Counted from the first letter of the stretch, positions 46,495 to 59,094 are shown. The stretch: DNA of 64,000 bases from Benincasa hispida (GCF_009727055.1 NC_052354.1:46572263-46636262); one strand, 5' to 3'. The notes: a model not told the origin generated them from the sequence alone. Translations and numbers: made by a program.

Positions 46495-47903
46495 ATAGAC
46501 ACTAATAGTAGTCTATCACTATTTATCTGAGATAGAAAGTGAAAGAGGGCTAACACTGTCTATCCCAAATAGGCACTGATAGACTACTATTAGTTTCTAT
46601 CTATGATAGACATGGATAGTAGTCTATCTCTGTCTGTAAACTCTTGTGTCTGAACAAAAAGTAGTTTACGAAAAGAATAAAACCTCAGGCAACACTTATT
46701 TTTTGGGTGTTTCCAAATCTATAGTTGCAATTGGATCCAAATCATCTTGTGTTTGAAGTTGTTGTGCTTGCATCACAGTTTTCTATAAAAAAACAATTTG
46801 TTATTGTTTCTATCTAAGAATCTATTGTTTTCTATTTAAGACAGTAAGAAACTTAAAAATAATTTGTTATTGTTTTTATCTAGGAATCTATATTTTTCTA
46901 TCTAAAAAGTAAGAAACTTAAAAAACATAATATTAAGATAGACAGTGATAGAGGATTATCACTGTCTATCATACATACAAACCCCTCTTTCCCTTTATCT
47001 CTCATGTTGAACTTCGATCTACAAGGAAAATAAATTTTAGTTAGTAAATGTATGGTTACATTTATTTAAATGCAAGAAAGAAAGAAAGTAAGAAACTTAA
47101 AAAAAACATAATATTAAGATAGACACGAATAAGACTCTATCACTGCCTATCTTACGCGTGTCTCATTTTCAGCTTAAATCTACAAGGAAAAGTAATTTTA
47201 GCTAATAAATGTATGGTTATATTTGAACAAAATAAAATAGTATATAACAATGCAAACATTTACCCCAGATAATCATGTTGTTGCATAGTCGACCATTGTA
47301 TCAATATCATCGCTTTATTTCAAAATTTGAAGGCTACAAGAAGGCAGTTTATCTTTTTCACACCTTATTCATGCTCTTATTTTTTCTGTTATTGTTGTTG
47401 TGGAAGAATTTCTAATGGAATCCTACCATTCAGACTTTCCATAATTGACCTCAAAATTCTTTTGATTTCTTCTTGACCTTGTCTCAAAAGATTTTATTCT
47501 TCTATTATTCTCCATTGGCATTTTCTTGGATTTCTTTCATTATTCTATTTGCTAATTTTTCTTCAATTTGTTCATTTTTTTCTTGGTTCATTTGCCTATC
47601 TTTCTCCATATTTCCCCCCTCTTTCTTCTCCTTTACCTCAAGTTCTATGAAATATTTGAAAGTTGATTGAGATTCTTCTTCTGTTGGACTCAGTGGTGTC
47701 ATACAAATTAAAAGTAAACATATGTTAAATTATTAGATAAGGACAACTAGCACCATCAGTGATAGACAGAGATATAACTCTATCACTATCTATCTTCAAA
47801 GTGATAGACAATGAAATTGTTCTCATTTAATGAATTACTTATATATTTCGTTTCTAAAATGTTTCATTTATAGTCCTCCACTCATCTGACTCCAAGCATT
47901 CCC
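46495..47903. repeat. Palindromic GATAGACA/CTATCA tract and direct repeats
   Basis: Five clusters of GATAGACA and TGTCTATC words occur at 46499-46640, 46936-46970, 47113-47158, 47755-47815 and nearby. One is a perfect 14-bp inverted repeat (46936-46949 with 46956-46969). A unit starting AAAGTAAGAAACTTAAAAAA recurs at about 46910 and 47085, and a 67-bp unit (TTTGTTATTGTTT..) recurs at 46797 and 46862. A minus-strand frame at 47505-47702 is Lys/Glu-rich, low complexity and unrecognised; I do not call it a gene. Confidence 0.6.
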
Positions 47904-48507
47904 TGTTGGGTTTTATGTCCTAAAACTCGTGGTGTGTAAACAGTGAAACTTATTCTGAAAATTCAATGAAAGTGTTATTGAATAGATCTATTGTTTGAAT
48001 AGAAATCCAATAAACCTAAAAGTCCCTTGACTTTTGGATGAGTACTTAAACTTATGTGGAGACATAAAGGTGGATCAGGTTCGAGTAAATAGTCAAAATG
48101 ATCTATAGTATATGGATAAGGTTGTGCACCTTATTCTGATAACACCATTGAATGCGGCCTGCTCTGTAGTTGTTACAAGGAGTTGTAAAGTGCTACAAAC
48201 GAAGTGATCCTAATTCGTTCATGTTGGACATGAGAAGTGGGGGTGTCCTTGTGCAAAAGAGTTTGTACAAAGATTGGACCACGAAATGAGTCACTCTTAC
48301 TTTATAACGTTGTTTACTATTTAAGACTGACTATTTCAAAGAGATCACCTAAGTAACTTGACCTTAATCTTGAGCTAACTATGAACTCCTGTTTATTCGA
48401 GATTGCCTTAAATTTGCATAGGTGAGGGTTGGCTCAACAGCGCCGGCTCAATAAGACTGTCATTTCAGGGGTAAGACTGGATAGATAGCTGGGGACATAT
48501 GGTGCTA
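47904..48507 (+). mobile_element. Ty1/copia LTR fragment (element C)
   Basis: Starts TGTTGGGTTTTATGTCC and follows the order of the 34467 LTR for about 600 bases (including TGGACATGAGAAGTGGGGGTGTCC). It then joins leader DNA of the same family near 48507, so the R-U5 end of the LTR and the PBS are deleted. Confidence 0.78.
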
Positions 48508-48894
48508 TAAGGGACCTTTTGTCTAAGGCTAGTTTTGTCTAGGTTGGGGTATTTAAGTTGACAGAAACGTAACACCCCTACCTAGAAACTTACCAAGAAA
48601 GACGAATTAGATAGATTTTCTAATAGCATCCAATGGTTGATTGAGGTTTATTGAAGTGTTTAATAAATATTAATTAAAGTTGTTTAACCATCCAAAGTAA
48701 GTGCTACTTTTGGGCAAATTTAAACAATCACATAGTTGAAATCAGTACTCGGATATTCTTAAGTTAAATAACCCTAAGTAAAACACTCAGTGGGAGGAAA
48801 ATGATGTATATGATACTTCATATTACCTTTTCACGTTTCTCCCTAAAAGTTCAGAACTTGAGATCTATACTTCGCCTCGAGGCACCTTTTCTTG
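48508..48894 (+). repeat. Copia element C leader, part 1
   Basis: The reverse complement of the leader at about 20250-20645 in element B, starting at GGGACCTTTTGTCTAAGGCT. It is interrupted at 48895 by the chromovirus LTR and resumes at 51336. Confidence 0.78.
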
Positions 48895-51330
48895 TGTGAA
48901 CCCCGAATCCTAATTTCTCTACTTTTAAGTGTGTCCCTATTGAAATTTGTGTGATAAGTAGGTTGATGTTAAATCTAGTATGGAATGGTAGAGAGAAAAT
49001 AGAAGAAAAGAGGAAATTTTGGCTAAGTATGGAAATTAGTGTGATGATGCGTTGGAAAGGTGGTATTGATGCGTTGGGAGGATTGTTAGTGAAGGCATAC
49101 GATGATGCGTTGGAAGGCACACGGGTAGGCCAGGCCATGCGTCGAGCAGCTCGACCAGCGCCTAGGCCATGCATCGAGCAGCCTCGGCCAGCGCCCAGGC
49201 CATGCGTCGAGTAGCTTCGACCGGACGCCCTGTCAATGCGTCGAGTGGATACGCCCATGCATTGCGCGCACTGCCGAGCGGCCACACCCTACACATTGAG
49301 CCCCTCTGTCTAGCAGCTGTGTCGTGCATCGAAGTGCCCTGCCGTGTAGCCAAGCGCGCAGCCCATGCCTTGTGCCCATGCAGCCAAACGAGTGAGCGAA
49401 CGATGGCCAACAAGCACCACACGTCCATACGTTGAAGCAGCACGTCCATGTGCCTAAGCAACCGGCCAAGCATCCAGGCGTCGTGCGTCTTCTTGGGAAG
49501 AAAGCCTTAAGCCTTAAGAATTTGAGGTGGTGGCATCAGATTGGAGGCTCATGCGTTGGCACGGTGGGAAGAAGACACTTAGCTTGCGATGACCACAATA
49601 TTGCGTTGATAAAGTGAGGAGGAGACACTTGGCCATGCAGCCAAGTAGGTGGTGTCAACTCCAGACAAGGTTTTGATGCCTATAAATAGAGCCAAAAGAC
49701 TTCATTTTTAGTTCACAATTCAGAAATACCGTAAAAAGAGTGGGAAAGTTAAGCAAACCTTGCGTTGGAGCTAAATCTATGTGTTAGACGAAGAGGACGC
49801 ATTGGACAGTAAGGTCTGAGGAGGACACATCAACTTGGGACGAGAAGTTCTCCCAATTTACTTGTGTGTTTGGAGTGATTATAAAGCCACCTAAAAGCTC
49901 TGAAATTCTAGTTTTCAGGGTAGAGCTACCGGAAGAAAAGTTCGAAGGGATCAGGCTGGAAACTGAGAAGAAGGCAGAAGGGTTAGGCTACTGGATCAGC
50001 CTAAGCCAGTCTTGAAGATTCTGAGATTTTGGCCAAACCATGCGGAGTTCTGAGCTCATATTTTAGGATAAGCTTCCTGAGACAGTTTAGAATATGTTTG
50101 TATAAGAAAGTGTCTCAAAATAAAATCTAGAACTATGGGTAATCTAAGTTGTAAGTTGTATCTGGATTCTAGGGGTGAAAAGGGAGCCCGAGGTAGAAAA
50201 TGGAGCTACTAGAGAGAAAAGCTCCTAAGTAATCAAGGTGAGTGGCTAAAACATTTTGACTAAAACATTTGCTTAAATGTTTAATTACAACGTGTTATAG
50301 AAAGCATGTTTTAAAGAAGAATATTCTCATGCCAACTAGTATTACAAAGTGATTTCCAAGCAAGCTATGAATTATGTTTTAAACGCATGCATATGTGAGA
50401 AGTTGTTAAAAAGTTATTTATATGTGTAGCATGCGTTAGTACCTTTAAAGCCATGTTTTTATATGTGTTATACTTTACATGCTTTAAAGAGAAAGTCATT
50501 TATGACTAGTTTTACTTAAAACGCGATACCGAAGGACATTTGAGAAGGTATCCGCCCAACTAGATATTGAAGAACATTTGAGAAGGTATCTATTGGTACT
50601 AAAAGACATTTGAAAAGGTATCTGAACAGAAGTACCTAAGGTATGACGGTACTTAGTGTGGCCACGTGCACGTAGGTAGTTGGAGTCAGAGATTGAGCAA
50701 AAGGGTTCTCTCTTGATTAGCAGTTGGTGTTGGGATTGTTTTACCCACAGTGGGGTTACTTTGAACTGAGAAATAGTTTTACTATTTTATGATTAAAACA
50801 GCTTTATATGTTTTATGCTTGAAAAATGTTTATGCTGCAGTACATGTACTGTAGAAGCTTATATTTCAGTTAAACTCTTTATGGAGATTTTGCATGAGAA
50901 TCAATTATCTTTCTTAGGTCACTTACTGGGCGTAAGCTCACCTCGTTTTCAAATATTTTCTTTCCCACCCACCCCCACAGGTAGCAGTCAAATCCTCTGA
51001 AGATAGTTCTGCAACTGCTCTGCCACTAAAGGATAAAGAGTTATGTAACTCATCTGTTTAGGTAGTTTATGTTAATATTGTACACATGTTACTGTTGGTC
51101 ATATAAGGACTAGGGTTATGGGTTTTGGGACTTATAAATCTAGTGTTGTAATGACTCTAAATATGTTATGTTTCTAAATTAATAAATTGTGGGCCTAAAG
51201 ACGTTCCGCTGTATATAAATTATATCTTGGTATCAGAGTTATTAGGCAGTAAGTGTCAGCCAAAGGGTTGATAACTGCCGCAGTCACGTCCTTCTCTAGG
51301 CTAAAAGGGTGGTATGGGCAGGGTGTGACA
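48895..51330 (+). mobile_element. Chromovirus (Tekay/Del-like) solo LTR
   Basis: A 2436-base LTR, TGTGAACCCC...GGGTGTGACA, with an exact target duplication TCTTG at 48890-48894 and 51331-51335. The host sequence restored across the gap matches the uninterrupted copia leader copy near 51486. TATAAATA is at 49681-49688. Near the 3' end is ACTTACTGGGCGTAAGCTC, then a C-rich run and CAGGTAGCAG (50913-50990), shared with 5835-5900. A GC-rich minisatellite (31-34 bp units with AGGCCATGC at 49132, 49163 and 49197) explains the GC-rich frames at 48851-49473. Confidence 0.88.
49132..49230. repeat. GC-rich minisatellite in chromovirus LTR
   Basis: Three imperfect 31-34 bp units beginning AGGCCATGC and containing TCGAGCAGC. 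Confidence 0.75.
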
Positions 51331-51335
51331 TCTTG

Positions 51336-51919
51336 TGTCCCCCTATGGATGGTGTTTGTATAGGTCAATATCGAGGTGAATAGAGAAAGTATTTATAGTA
51401 AGTGAGAGTAGGACGTGTGTCAATACATCCCACGGTATCTCTTATTAGTTTATAGTAAAGTTTAATGCTCGACCTCGAGGCACCTTTTCTTGTGTCCCCC
51501 TACAGATGGCATTTGTGTGATTCTTTACTTCAAACTCCATAAATGGATAGGGTTGCTTTAGTTTTTTCCCCAATCAGATTTTCCCTACAATTGGCTCATT
51601 GGGGCAGAACTCTAAAATCTAAAATGAGGGGTTACACTTACAAGAAAATGTTAAGCGAGCTTAACAATTTCTAGACTGAACAATGGTGACTAATAGTTAC
51701 AAAAACAAAAAGTTGCTCTTGTGATAGTCTCATTTAAGAGAAGGGGTACATGATCAACCTATTGTGGCTTTTGTCCTGTCTCACTGAAATATCATTACAA
51801 AATAGATGTCACTAAGGGTGCATTAGATTATTTTTGCTAAATTTGATTGGTATTTTTCAAATGGGTTAATGCATAGAGTACTAATATAAATAAATTGTAT
51901 GATTTCAGCAAATTTCAAT
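51336..51919 (+). repeat. Copia element C leader, part 2
   Basis: Continues the leader after the solo LTR. The segment CTTTTCTTGTGTCCCCCTA occurs twice (51331 region and 51486), a short internal duplication of the leader. Noncoding. Confidence 0.72.
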
Positions 51920-52138
51920 ATGACTTTTGAGACGTTGAATTTACTCGTTGTCGATAAACTAACTGGTGAAAACTACACAATATGGAAAAACACAATCAAC
52001 ACAATATTAATCATTGATGACCTCCTCCGTTTTGTCCTTATGGAGGAATGACCTCCCATTCCTGTTGAAAATGCCACTCGAAATGTTCGAGAGACATACG
52101 AGTGCTGGATAAGAACAAATGAAAAGACCCGAGCATAT
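51920..52138 (+). pseudogene. Copia gag N-terminus (element C)
   Basis: ATG at 51920 opens MTFETLNLLVVDKLTGENYT, followed by IWKNTINTILIIDDL. A TGA at 52048-52050 breaks it. It continues through VENATRNVRETYECW to the point where the Athila-like LTR begins at 52139. It is homologous to 19661-19495 (minus) and supplies the intact start codon missing there. Confidence 0.87.
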
Positions 52139-54095
52139 TGATGGGGGGAATTGGAAGTCAATTTTACTTGACAACCAAAATCCCGTGGATGCATTATGTG
52201 ATGCATGTTCCTAAGATATGTGTTGATAGTCATGTGTAGATGGTCATGCGTTGGATTGATAATGCATTAATGAATGTATGCGATGACCATGCGTCCTGCC
52301 ACAAGTTTTCTTGCACTGGAACCAAGTATAATTCCAACGCAAGTTTCTCGAGTAATCCGAGGTCGATGTGCATGTGGCATGTGGCGGTTTAAATAAAAGA
52401 ATGGAGGGGATGTTGCTAAGTTAATTCTACTCCTACTCCTATCTAATAGACAACACAATGATAATATGCATGAGAGGTAGAGATACGACAACACTTGACA
52501 TGAAATAAATGTATAGGAAAATAGATAAAATGCAGAGATGTTTTCATTGCAATACTTAAGAGTGACCGCAAGGGCAACCTTAATGAGCATCAGACTATGC
52601 GATCATGTTACAACCATACACGGCAAGTCATTTCCCAATGCAAATGTGGTGCTCCTAAGTCTAGGACGCATGTGTTGAATGTAAAGTGTCCATAGAGCTT
52701 ATTCCTAAGTCTCTACTCTTGTCCTATGCGATGATGCAAAATGCATGAAAGCAAGTTGACTGCATACAATCGTATCCTATCTCTAGGATGCATGCGATGC
52801 GTTAATAACAAATAGTGCTCATTCCTAAGTGCCCATCTCTTGTATTATGTGTTCTAATCTGACTCTCCCGAGCCTAGATTCTGACCTGACCTTCCCAAGC
52901 CTAGATCATGTCCTTAGACTACCCTCCCGAGTATCCCTAATGGACGAATGAAGCATACATAATACAAGACAATCGCATAAACTTCGCTGACCTAAGATTG
53001 TTACTATCCATAGTGAACAATGCATACCTTGGATAATGCGTCCAACCACTTACCCTCTCGGGCAATTGATTGTTGCTGACTTCACTCATAGACAAGCAAT
53101 GTGTTAGCCTATAGATAGGCATTGTAGTAGTTTCACACTAAGCAAATAAGATTACTCACATACTCGCGCAACGCACACCTTTCGGTGGGTTGCTTCATGC
53201 TTCATATTCCGAATCCACATGACTAAGTATGCAATACCCAAGCACTCCCACTAAATGTTGCAATGAAAGTAAAGATGCTAAGTAAGAAGATGGAGATGAA
53301 GTCTAAGAAATAGAGAAATGCATTGAAAACACATTGTATTAATTTCTTAATTCAAAATGTCTTATAATACACTTTAGGAAAAGAAAGGAAAAAGAAATGA
53401 CTGGCTGGAAGCAAAACTTTGCTCCCAGCGGATGTGCATCAAGGCTGTCGGTGGTGCCATGGATGGGTGGAGGAAGGAGGTGAAGAACTCTCAGCCATCT
53501 TCTCACGCAGTTTGTCTAGATCGCAGGGAAAATCCCCAGTTCACAAGGATCTTTGCCGGATAACTTGAATTTTAGCTCGTCGGCTTCTATTTATAGAGAT
53601 TGGATCGCCAACAGCATTAATTGGACTGCTCTGAGTCTGACGTTCGGCGCGTTAGTTCTTTTCTGAACCTCTGCCACCAACGACGACATCAACTTTTGGA
53701 TTTTCTTGAGGTAGATGCGTTGATGAGTTCACTCCACCTACCTTGCGTTTATCCTATTAGTTTGCATTGTCGTGTAGCCGCAATCATTCAATGGTCACAT
53801 TCGCTTAATACTGCAACTCCACATGATGACCGCAATCGCCTGACGAGTGCAACTCCCATCCGATGGACGCATATGGGTGATTACCACAACATCCATGCAT
53901 TGGTCGATACATTTTCCTTTGCGATGGAGTGCTTCTCTGCATGCGGTCGTCTATGCGGTGGTCCGGTTTCTGCGTTTGCATTCATTTCCTACATTAGCTA
54001 CAAAGATAGAACATTGAACGTATAATTAACGCAAAGTAACAAGTTAGCTAAGTTTCATCATGTTGATCGACTCAAACTCTTTTTCTCATGAATTC
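52139..54095 (-). mobile_element. Athila-like 3' LTR, 5' end lost
   Basis: A minus-strand LTR ending CCCATCA at 52139, same family as 36117-38095. Shared features include the ATGCGTTGAT-rich end, the Y-rich block near 52860-52930 and TATAAATA (minus) at 53588-53595. It stops near 54095, about 60 bases short of the expected U3 start, at a junction with protease sequence. I read it as the 3' LTR of the gag-protease element at 54096-56402, with pol and the U3 tip deleted. Confidence 0.82.
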
Positions 54096-54580
54096 CTATC
54101 AGATTCATCATACGGTCGTCTATGCAATGCTCGCTCTGTGGCGACAAATGGGCGTCCCAGGATGATAGGAATTTCTCCATCTGCCTCATAATCCATTATA
54201 ACAAAATCTGTGGGAAAGATAAATTTGTCCACCTGCACGAGAACATCTTCTATCTTGCCCTCCGGAAGCTTTATTGATCTATCGGCTAGCTATAATGTGA
54301 TCATGGTTGGCCTGGCTTCGCCGATGTCTAGCTTCTTAAAAATTGACAAGGGCATCAAATTTATGCTCGCCCCTAAGTCACACAGTGCATTTCCGACCAT
54401 CTTCCCTCCTATGGTGCAGGGTAATGTAAAAGTCCCAAAATCCTTCATTTTAGCAGGGAGATTGTTTTGAAACAAAGCGCTACACTCATATGTTAGTGTA
54501 ACTGTTTCATTTTCCCTAATCTTTCTCTTGTTGTCGAGAATATCCTTGAGAAATTTCACATAGCTCGGCGTCTGCTCTAA
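54096..54580 (-). pseudogene. Athila-like aspartic protease (fragment Y)
   Basis: Frame 54559-54290 carries LPAKMKDFGTFTLPCTIGG, then the active site CDLGASINLMP, then PTMITL. After a frameshift the flap and C-terminal part follow ([19 protein letters not shown], near 54150-54200), ending at about 54100 against the LTR. The D-x-G-A-S motif matches Athila/Tat proteases. Confidence 0.87.
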
Positions 54581-56328
54581 TGCCTCTATTAAGGGAATAT
54601 TAATATGTAGCTGTCGAAGAACGTCCAGGAACCTCTGAACTGCTTCCTATCGTCTTTCTTTTTCAGCTTGGATAGGAAAGGTGGAGGATCCCATCATGTT
54701 TCTTGCTCACTTTGCTGCTTGGTGAGGTCCTACGTTTGCTGTGTGTCATTGATTAGAGGTTGCGTTGATTGAGAATTCAAGTCTTGAGAGGCTTCATCTT
54801 TTGTAGATAATCTTGCTTCTGGATTGGGGTTTCTTCCGTCTTTCTGTAATTGGCCATCATCATTCGTTAAATTTGCTAGTGTTGTTATCGCATCTGGTAC
54901 ATTTGATATAATGGGAGCTATTGTTCTTCTACTCCACAATGTCACTACATGACATTGTTCTTTACCTTTTTTCCCCAATGTTCCTGAACTTCCCTGCTGT
55001 GTACCAGGCATTTTCTTCTTTAATTCCCTCGCAAGCTAATCTATCTGGTCTTTTAATTCTTTGAGAAAGTCAGCTTGCGATTGTCGCATAACCTCGCTCT
55101 TTTTAATATAATGCTTTAATGACGTCTCCAGAGATGAAGTATTGCAAGAGGTATCATATGCGAACAGTTGGTCACATAGTTACGTACCTTGAGAATTACT
55201 TGGACTGCAGTCCAGGGTAGTGAAGATCGAAGGATTGCCTCAATCCTCTTGATAACTAAATTGATAGAAACTATGGCCCTCATGATTGAGGTTCTCATCC
55301 AAACCGAAAATTAGGTGACCTCCCCAACCAATGTTGTGGTTGTTGCCCCATGATTCATCATAAATAGCATATACGGGTTGTTGATCCTATGGGCAGATGT
55401 CTGCTGGATGTACCTCTCCCCATTGAGTGCAATCCATAGCGGTCATATGAGTCATCGCATTAACTTGCGTTGTTCCTTGGGAAAGAGTTTTCTGCTGATT
55501 AGCCACCATCTGGAAGAGCGATGTCATTGTGGTCACTCATTGTGTCTATTGGCACATTGGCCCTTTCTACTCTTTCTAGTTCCAGACATCTTACCTCAAG
55601 CCCATTATCAATCCATTCGTCAGAATGTTGCGATATGCGATCCAATATGTCCTTTGCTTCCGTATATGACTTATTCATAATCCTCCCTCTGCAGAAGAGT
55701 CGGCAACTGCTTGCGTTGATGGGCCTAGGCCATTGTAAAAGGTTTCCATCAAGATACTATCAGGAATCCCAATATGCAGACAGTTTTTTACTAACTGCCG
55801 GAATCGTACCCAAGTGGTGCTCAGGGTTTAATAACTCTTTTGCTCGAAATTCAACACCTCTCTTCGCCTCTTTGCGTTGACAGATGGAGGAAAGAATTTG
55901 TTCATGAACCTATCAACCAACTGTTCCCATTCATGAATTTTGCCCGGCTCTAATGCTTGAGCCCACCTCTTTGCTTCATCCCACAATGTGTACGGGAATA
56001 GATACAGTTTAAGACTTTCTTGAGTTACACTAGGCATGGAGAATGCGCTACACATGTCTGCAAAATTAGTTAAATGTGTGTATGGGTTTTCTCCCTATAA
56101 TCCTCCGAATTGTCCCACATTCTGAATCATTTGCAACATGATAGGTTTTATTTCAAAGCTTGCATTCCCTTCAACTATTGGTCTTGAAATCCCTGGTGAA
56201 AATTTGTAAAAATCTAGCGCTGCATACTCCCTTATAGGGATGTTCTGGTCAGCAGCAAGAAAAACAGGATCTTGCACTGGCAAATCTCCCCTCAGGTTTC
56301 TAGTAAGTGCCATATTCTCTTCAGCCAT
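54581..56328 (-). pseudogene. Athila-like gag (fragment Y)
   Basis: ATG at 56328 opens MAEENMALTRNLRGDLPVQD. Then come QNIPIREYAALDFYKFSPGI, IKPIMLQMIQNVGQFGGL, a stop, and the gag core TDFADMCSAFSMP-like, LFPYTLWDEAKRWAQALEPG and WEQLVDRFMNKFFPPSVNAK. After further stops are FYNGLGPSTQAVADSS and a polar C-terminal region (54730-55011 is one open piece of it). It is homologous to 42600-43508 but longer, because the region toward protease is kept. Confidence 0.85.
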
Positions 56329-56402
56329 ACTTGTTCACCAACTAATTCAGCCCTAATGAACTCTGCGTGAAGAATATACTTGATCTCTGGGTCCACTTAG
56401 AG
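56329..56402 (-). other. Leader remnant upstream of gag Y
   Basis: A short noncoding stretch containing GACCCAGAGATC, also seen upstream of gag in element E2 (43560-43580). It abuts the RT fragment at about 56400; LTR and PBS are missing. Confidence 0.6.
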
Positions 56403-57301
56403 TTACCAGATCACTCCAGCAAGTCTATCTAACATCTGATCAACGAACGGGAGTAGAAAGTGGTCATTTTTAGTGGCCAAATTCAGCTTGCGATAATCCA
56501 TGCAGATTCTCCACCCCGTAGTTGTCCTTGTGGGAACCAATTCATTCTTGTCATTAATGATGGTTGTCATCCCCCCTTTCTTCGGCACACATTGTACTGG
56601 GCTCACCCAACTGCTATCAGATATGGGGTAGATGACACCAGTGTCCAGCCATTTTACTATTTCCTTCTTTACAACCTCCTTCATGGTAGGGTTCAAGCGG
56701 TGTTGCCTTTCTATTGATCTATTCTTTCCTTCTTCCAGACGAATCTTGTGCATGCAATACGAGGGACTGATTCCTCGAATGTCTGCCAAGGTCTATCTTA
56801 GGCTTTTGCGTTATTTCTTAGGATCCGTTTGAGAGCATCTTCTTTCTCCTTACTCAATGATGCAGAAATAATTACTGGTAACGTGTCGTTACTCCCTAAG
56901 TAAGCATACTTTAGGTGCACCAGCAACGGCTTAAACTCTAACAATGATGGCTCTTCTAAAGATGGCTTAATGCACTGCGATGTCTGTTCAGATAACTTGA
57001 GCGGTTCAAAATTAGATTCCGAATGAATTGCAGCACAATCCTCCTCCAACATTGTACAGATTTCAAAGTCCTCCTCCTCCATTTCCTTCAGGGGTTCGTG
57101 CCACTGTACTCTTCGATATATTGGCAGTTCTTTATATCTCCTGGGTACTTCAACGCATTGAGTACGTTGAATTTTACTTCTTGATCATCGACCCGGATGG
57201 TCAACTCTCCTTTTTGCACATTGATTAACGCCCGCCCTATGGCGAAAATGGGCATCCCAGGATGATAGGAATTTCTCTATTGGCCTCATAATCCAGTATA
57301 A
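56403..57301 (-). pseudogene. Athila-like protease end and RT N-terminus (fragment X)
   Basis: From 57301 downward: the protease C-terminus (ILDYEANREIPIILG, then INVQKGELTIRVDDQEVKFN), a linker (57082-56798, EEEDFEICTMLEEDC), and RT start (56789-56403) with WVSPVQCVPKKGG and GWRICMDYRKLN (RT motifs 1-2), ending at FVDQMLDRLAG. The catalytic YxDD region is absent. A stop near 57250 and a frameshift near 56795 are present. The fragment is bounded by the LTR inserted at 57302 and by the Y leader. Confidence 0.87.
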
Positions 57302-59094
57302 TGTAACGCGTTTTGGGTGTATGATATTAAGTGCTCATAAAGATGCAATACTACTTCTATTTGTGCGTTAATTATGGATGTTCATGTAGTATGCTCTATG
57401 TTGTCACAAGTTTCCTTACGATGGAACCAAGTGTAATTCCACCGCAAGTTTCTCGGTGTGATCTGAGATCGAACACGAGGAAATGGTTTCGGTTATCGCG
57501 GTATGCTCATGGTATATGCGACCAGGTTTTCAATCTTTTAAAAGGAGTTTGTATAGGTAAGTAAATAGCAGTAAAATAAAGGAAGGCAATAAAGATACGA
57601 TAAAACATAAAAATACAATAAACCTAAGCTAGATGTTACAAGATACGGACTTCATGCACACGATACAAGGATTAAGGCTGGCTGTGAAGGTTGTGCAAAG
57701 ACGTGGAATGCAGCGACGAGTCTTATGAATAGAATAGAAAGAGAAAGAAAAATAATACAAACAACGCAAGTTCTTAATTGGATTGAAGGTACAAATACTG
57801 TTCCGCTCTTCTCTTGGCGTACACCTCTCAGTGATCGGCTGCGTTCCCCACATGTCTATGGTGAAACAGAGTCTAACGTCATGAACACAAGTTTGCTTCC
57901 ATGTCTGGAAGTACTACTCGCTTTAGTTAACGCACTCTTCTGACCTTCTCTCGATAGATCCGAATGACATCTTCACTTATGCTCTCACAGGTGAAGATGT
58001 CGTCTAGCATGCTTTAGCTAAACGTATTTGATAACTTTAAAACAGATTAAGTTCTTGGTGATTCGTATTGCTCATCAAGAGATTAAGAAAACATCATGAA
58101 GAAAGTGACTAATGGGTGAACGGAAATAGACAGAAAATGGTAAATGAATCTATCGAAACATTTAATATGTCTACTAAGCGTTTGATACATGATTTGTGAA
58201 TGAAGAGATAAAGAAAATATGGAATACAATGAAAGAAAGATAGAACAGATATAAACAAGTGCCAATGTATTGGCACAGATTCGACGGAGATCTGCTTGCC
58301 AGATAGGATGGTTTTGATGTCAGGAAGAGCTTCCCTCTCAGGCTTGCTCTACTGGTAGCAGGGATCTTTGCACAGAGCTTCGATCGGGTATATGGCAGGT
58401 TGGATCTGAGATTTGCCTCTCGGCCTTATCTCATTCTCTTCCCGGATTTCTTCTCTTCAGCACTCAACTCAGCCGTTTCTCTCTAAAATCTTACAACAGT
58501 TAGCCCCGTATCCAATAGCATGTTTTTCTCTAAAATCAATGGGGTATTTATAGGAGCAGATCTTTGACTCTGCCCTTGTGGTCCTCATTTGAATGTTATG
58601 GTAATTTTGGAGATGGAGGGATATTATTCCTTCTGTTATGCAATCAGACCATCAATTCTATACAACCGTTAGTTGTACACGTGTCTCAATCCTCTGCTCT
58701 CGTGTTGCTCAGTTGCATCTTTCGATCATAAGTTCACATGCGGTGTTTGTTTTTATTACCGTATGCGATTGAAGCATAGCTCTAGACCAACTGTCGCATT
58801 GCGCCGTCATTGCGGTAATAGTCTCTTCATGGTTGATCGACGGGCATAATGTGACAGAGATGTGTTGATTAGTCTCTCATGAGCCTTGAGCATAAGCGGT
58901 GACTTGGTCTCCTGCAAAACAGAGTAAAGTTCGGCTTGTCTTCCATCTTTTTGGCGTTAGTGGGTGTAATTGCAAACATTTATAATTATTGTCATACTAG
59001 GCTAATTTTCGTACAATTGGCACATAATTACTAACTTTTGGCCGCAATATCTAGATAAGGTGGCATAAATAACTTGTATTTCTATAAGTTATCA
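57302..59094 (-). mobile_element. 3' LTR of Athila-like element F
   Basis: A minus-strand LTR of 1793 bases: U3 starts at 59094 (TGATAACTTATAGAAATAC) and ends CGTTACA at 57302. It inserted into the protease of fragment X; the left flank TATAA (57297-57301) is one expected target copy. TATAAATA (minus) is at 58545-58552. A terminal hairpin (59068-59078 with 59083-59093) and an internal 11-bp perfect hairpin (57966-57976 with 57991-58001) are present. Same family as 43733-45699. Confidence 0.88.

Noticed and set aside
47505..47702. Lys/Glu-rich small protein gene
   Set aside because: Low complexity, sits in a repeat-rich tract, no recognised domain or start context.
48851..49473. Gly/Arg/Ala-rich frames as genes
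   Set aside because: They are produced by a GC-rich minisatellite in the chromovirus LTR.
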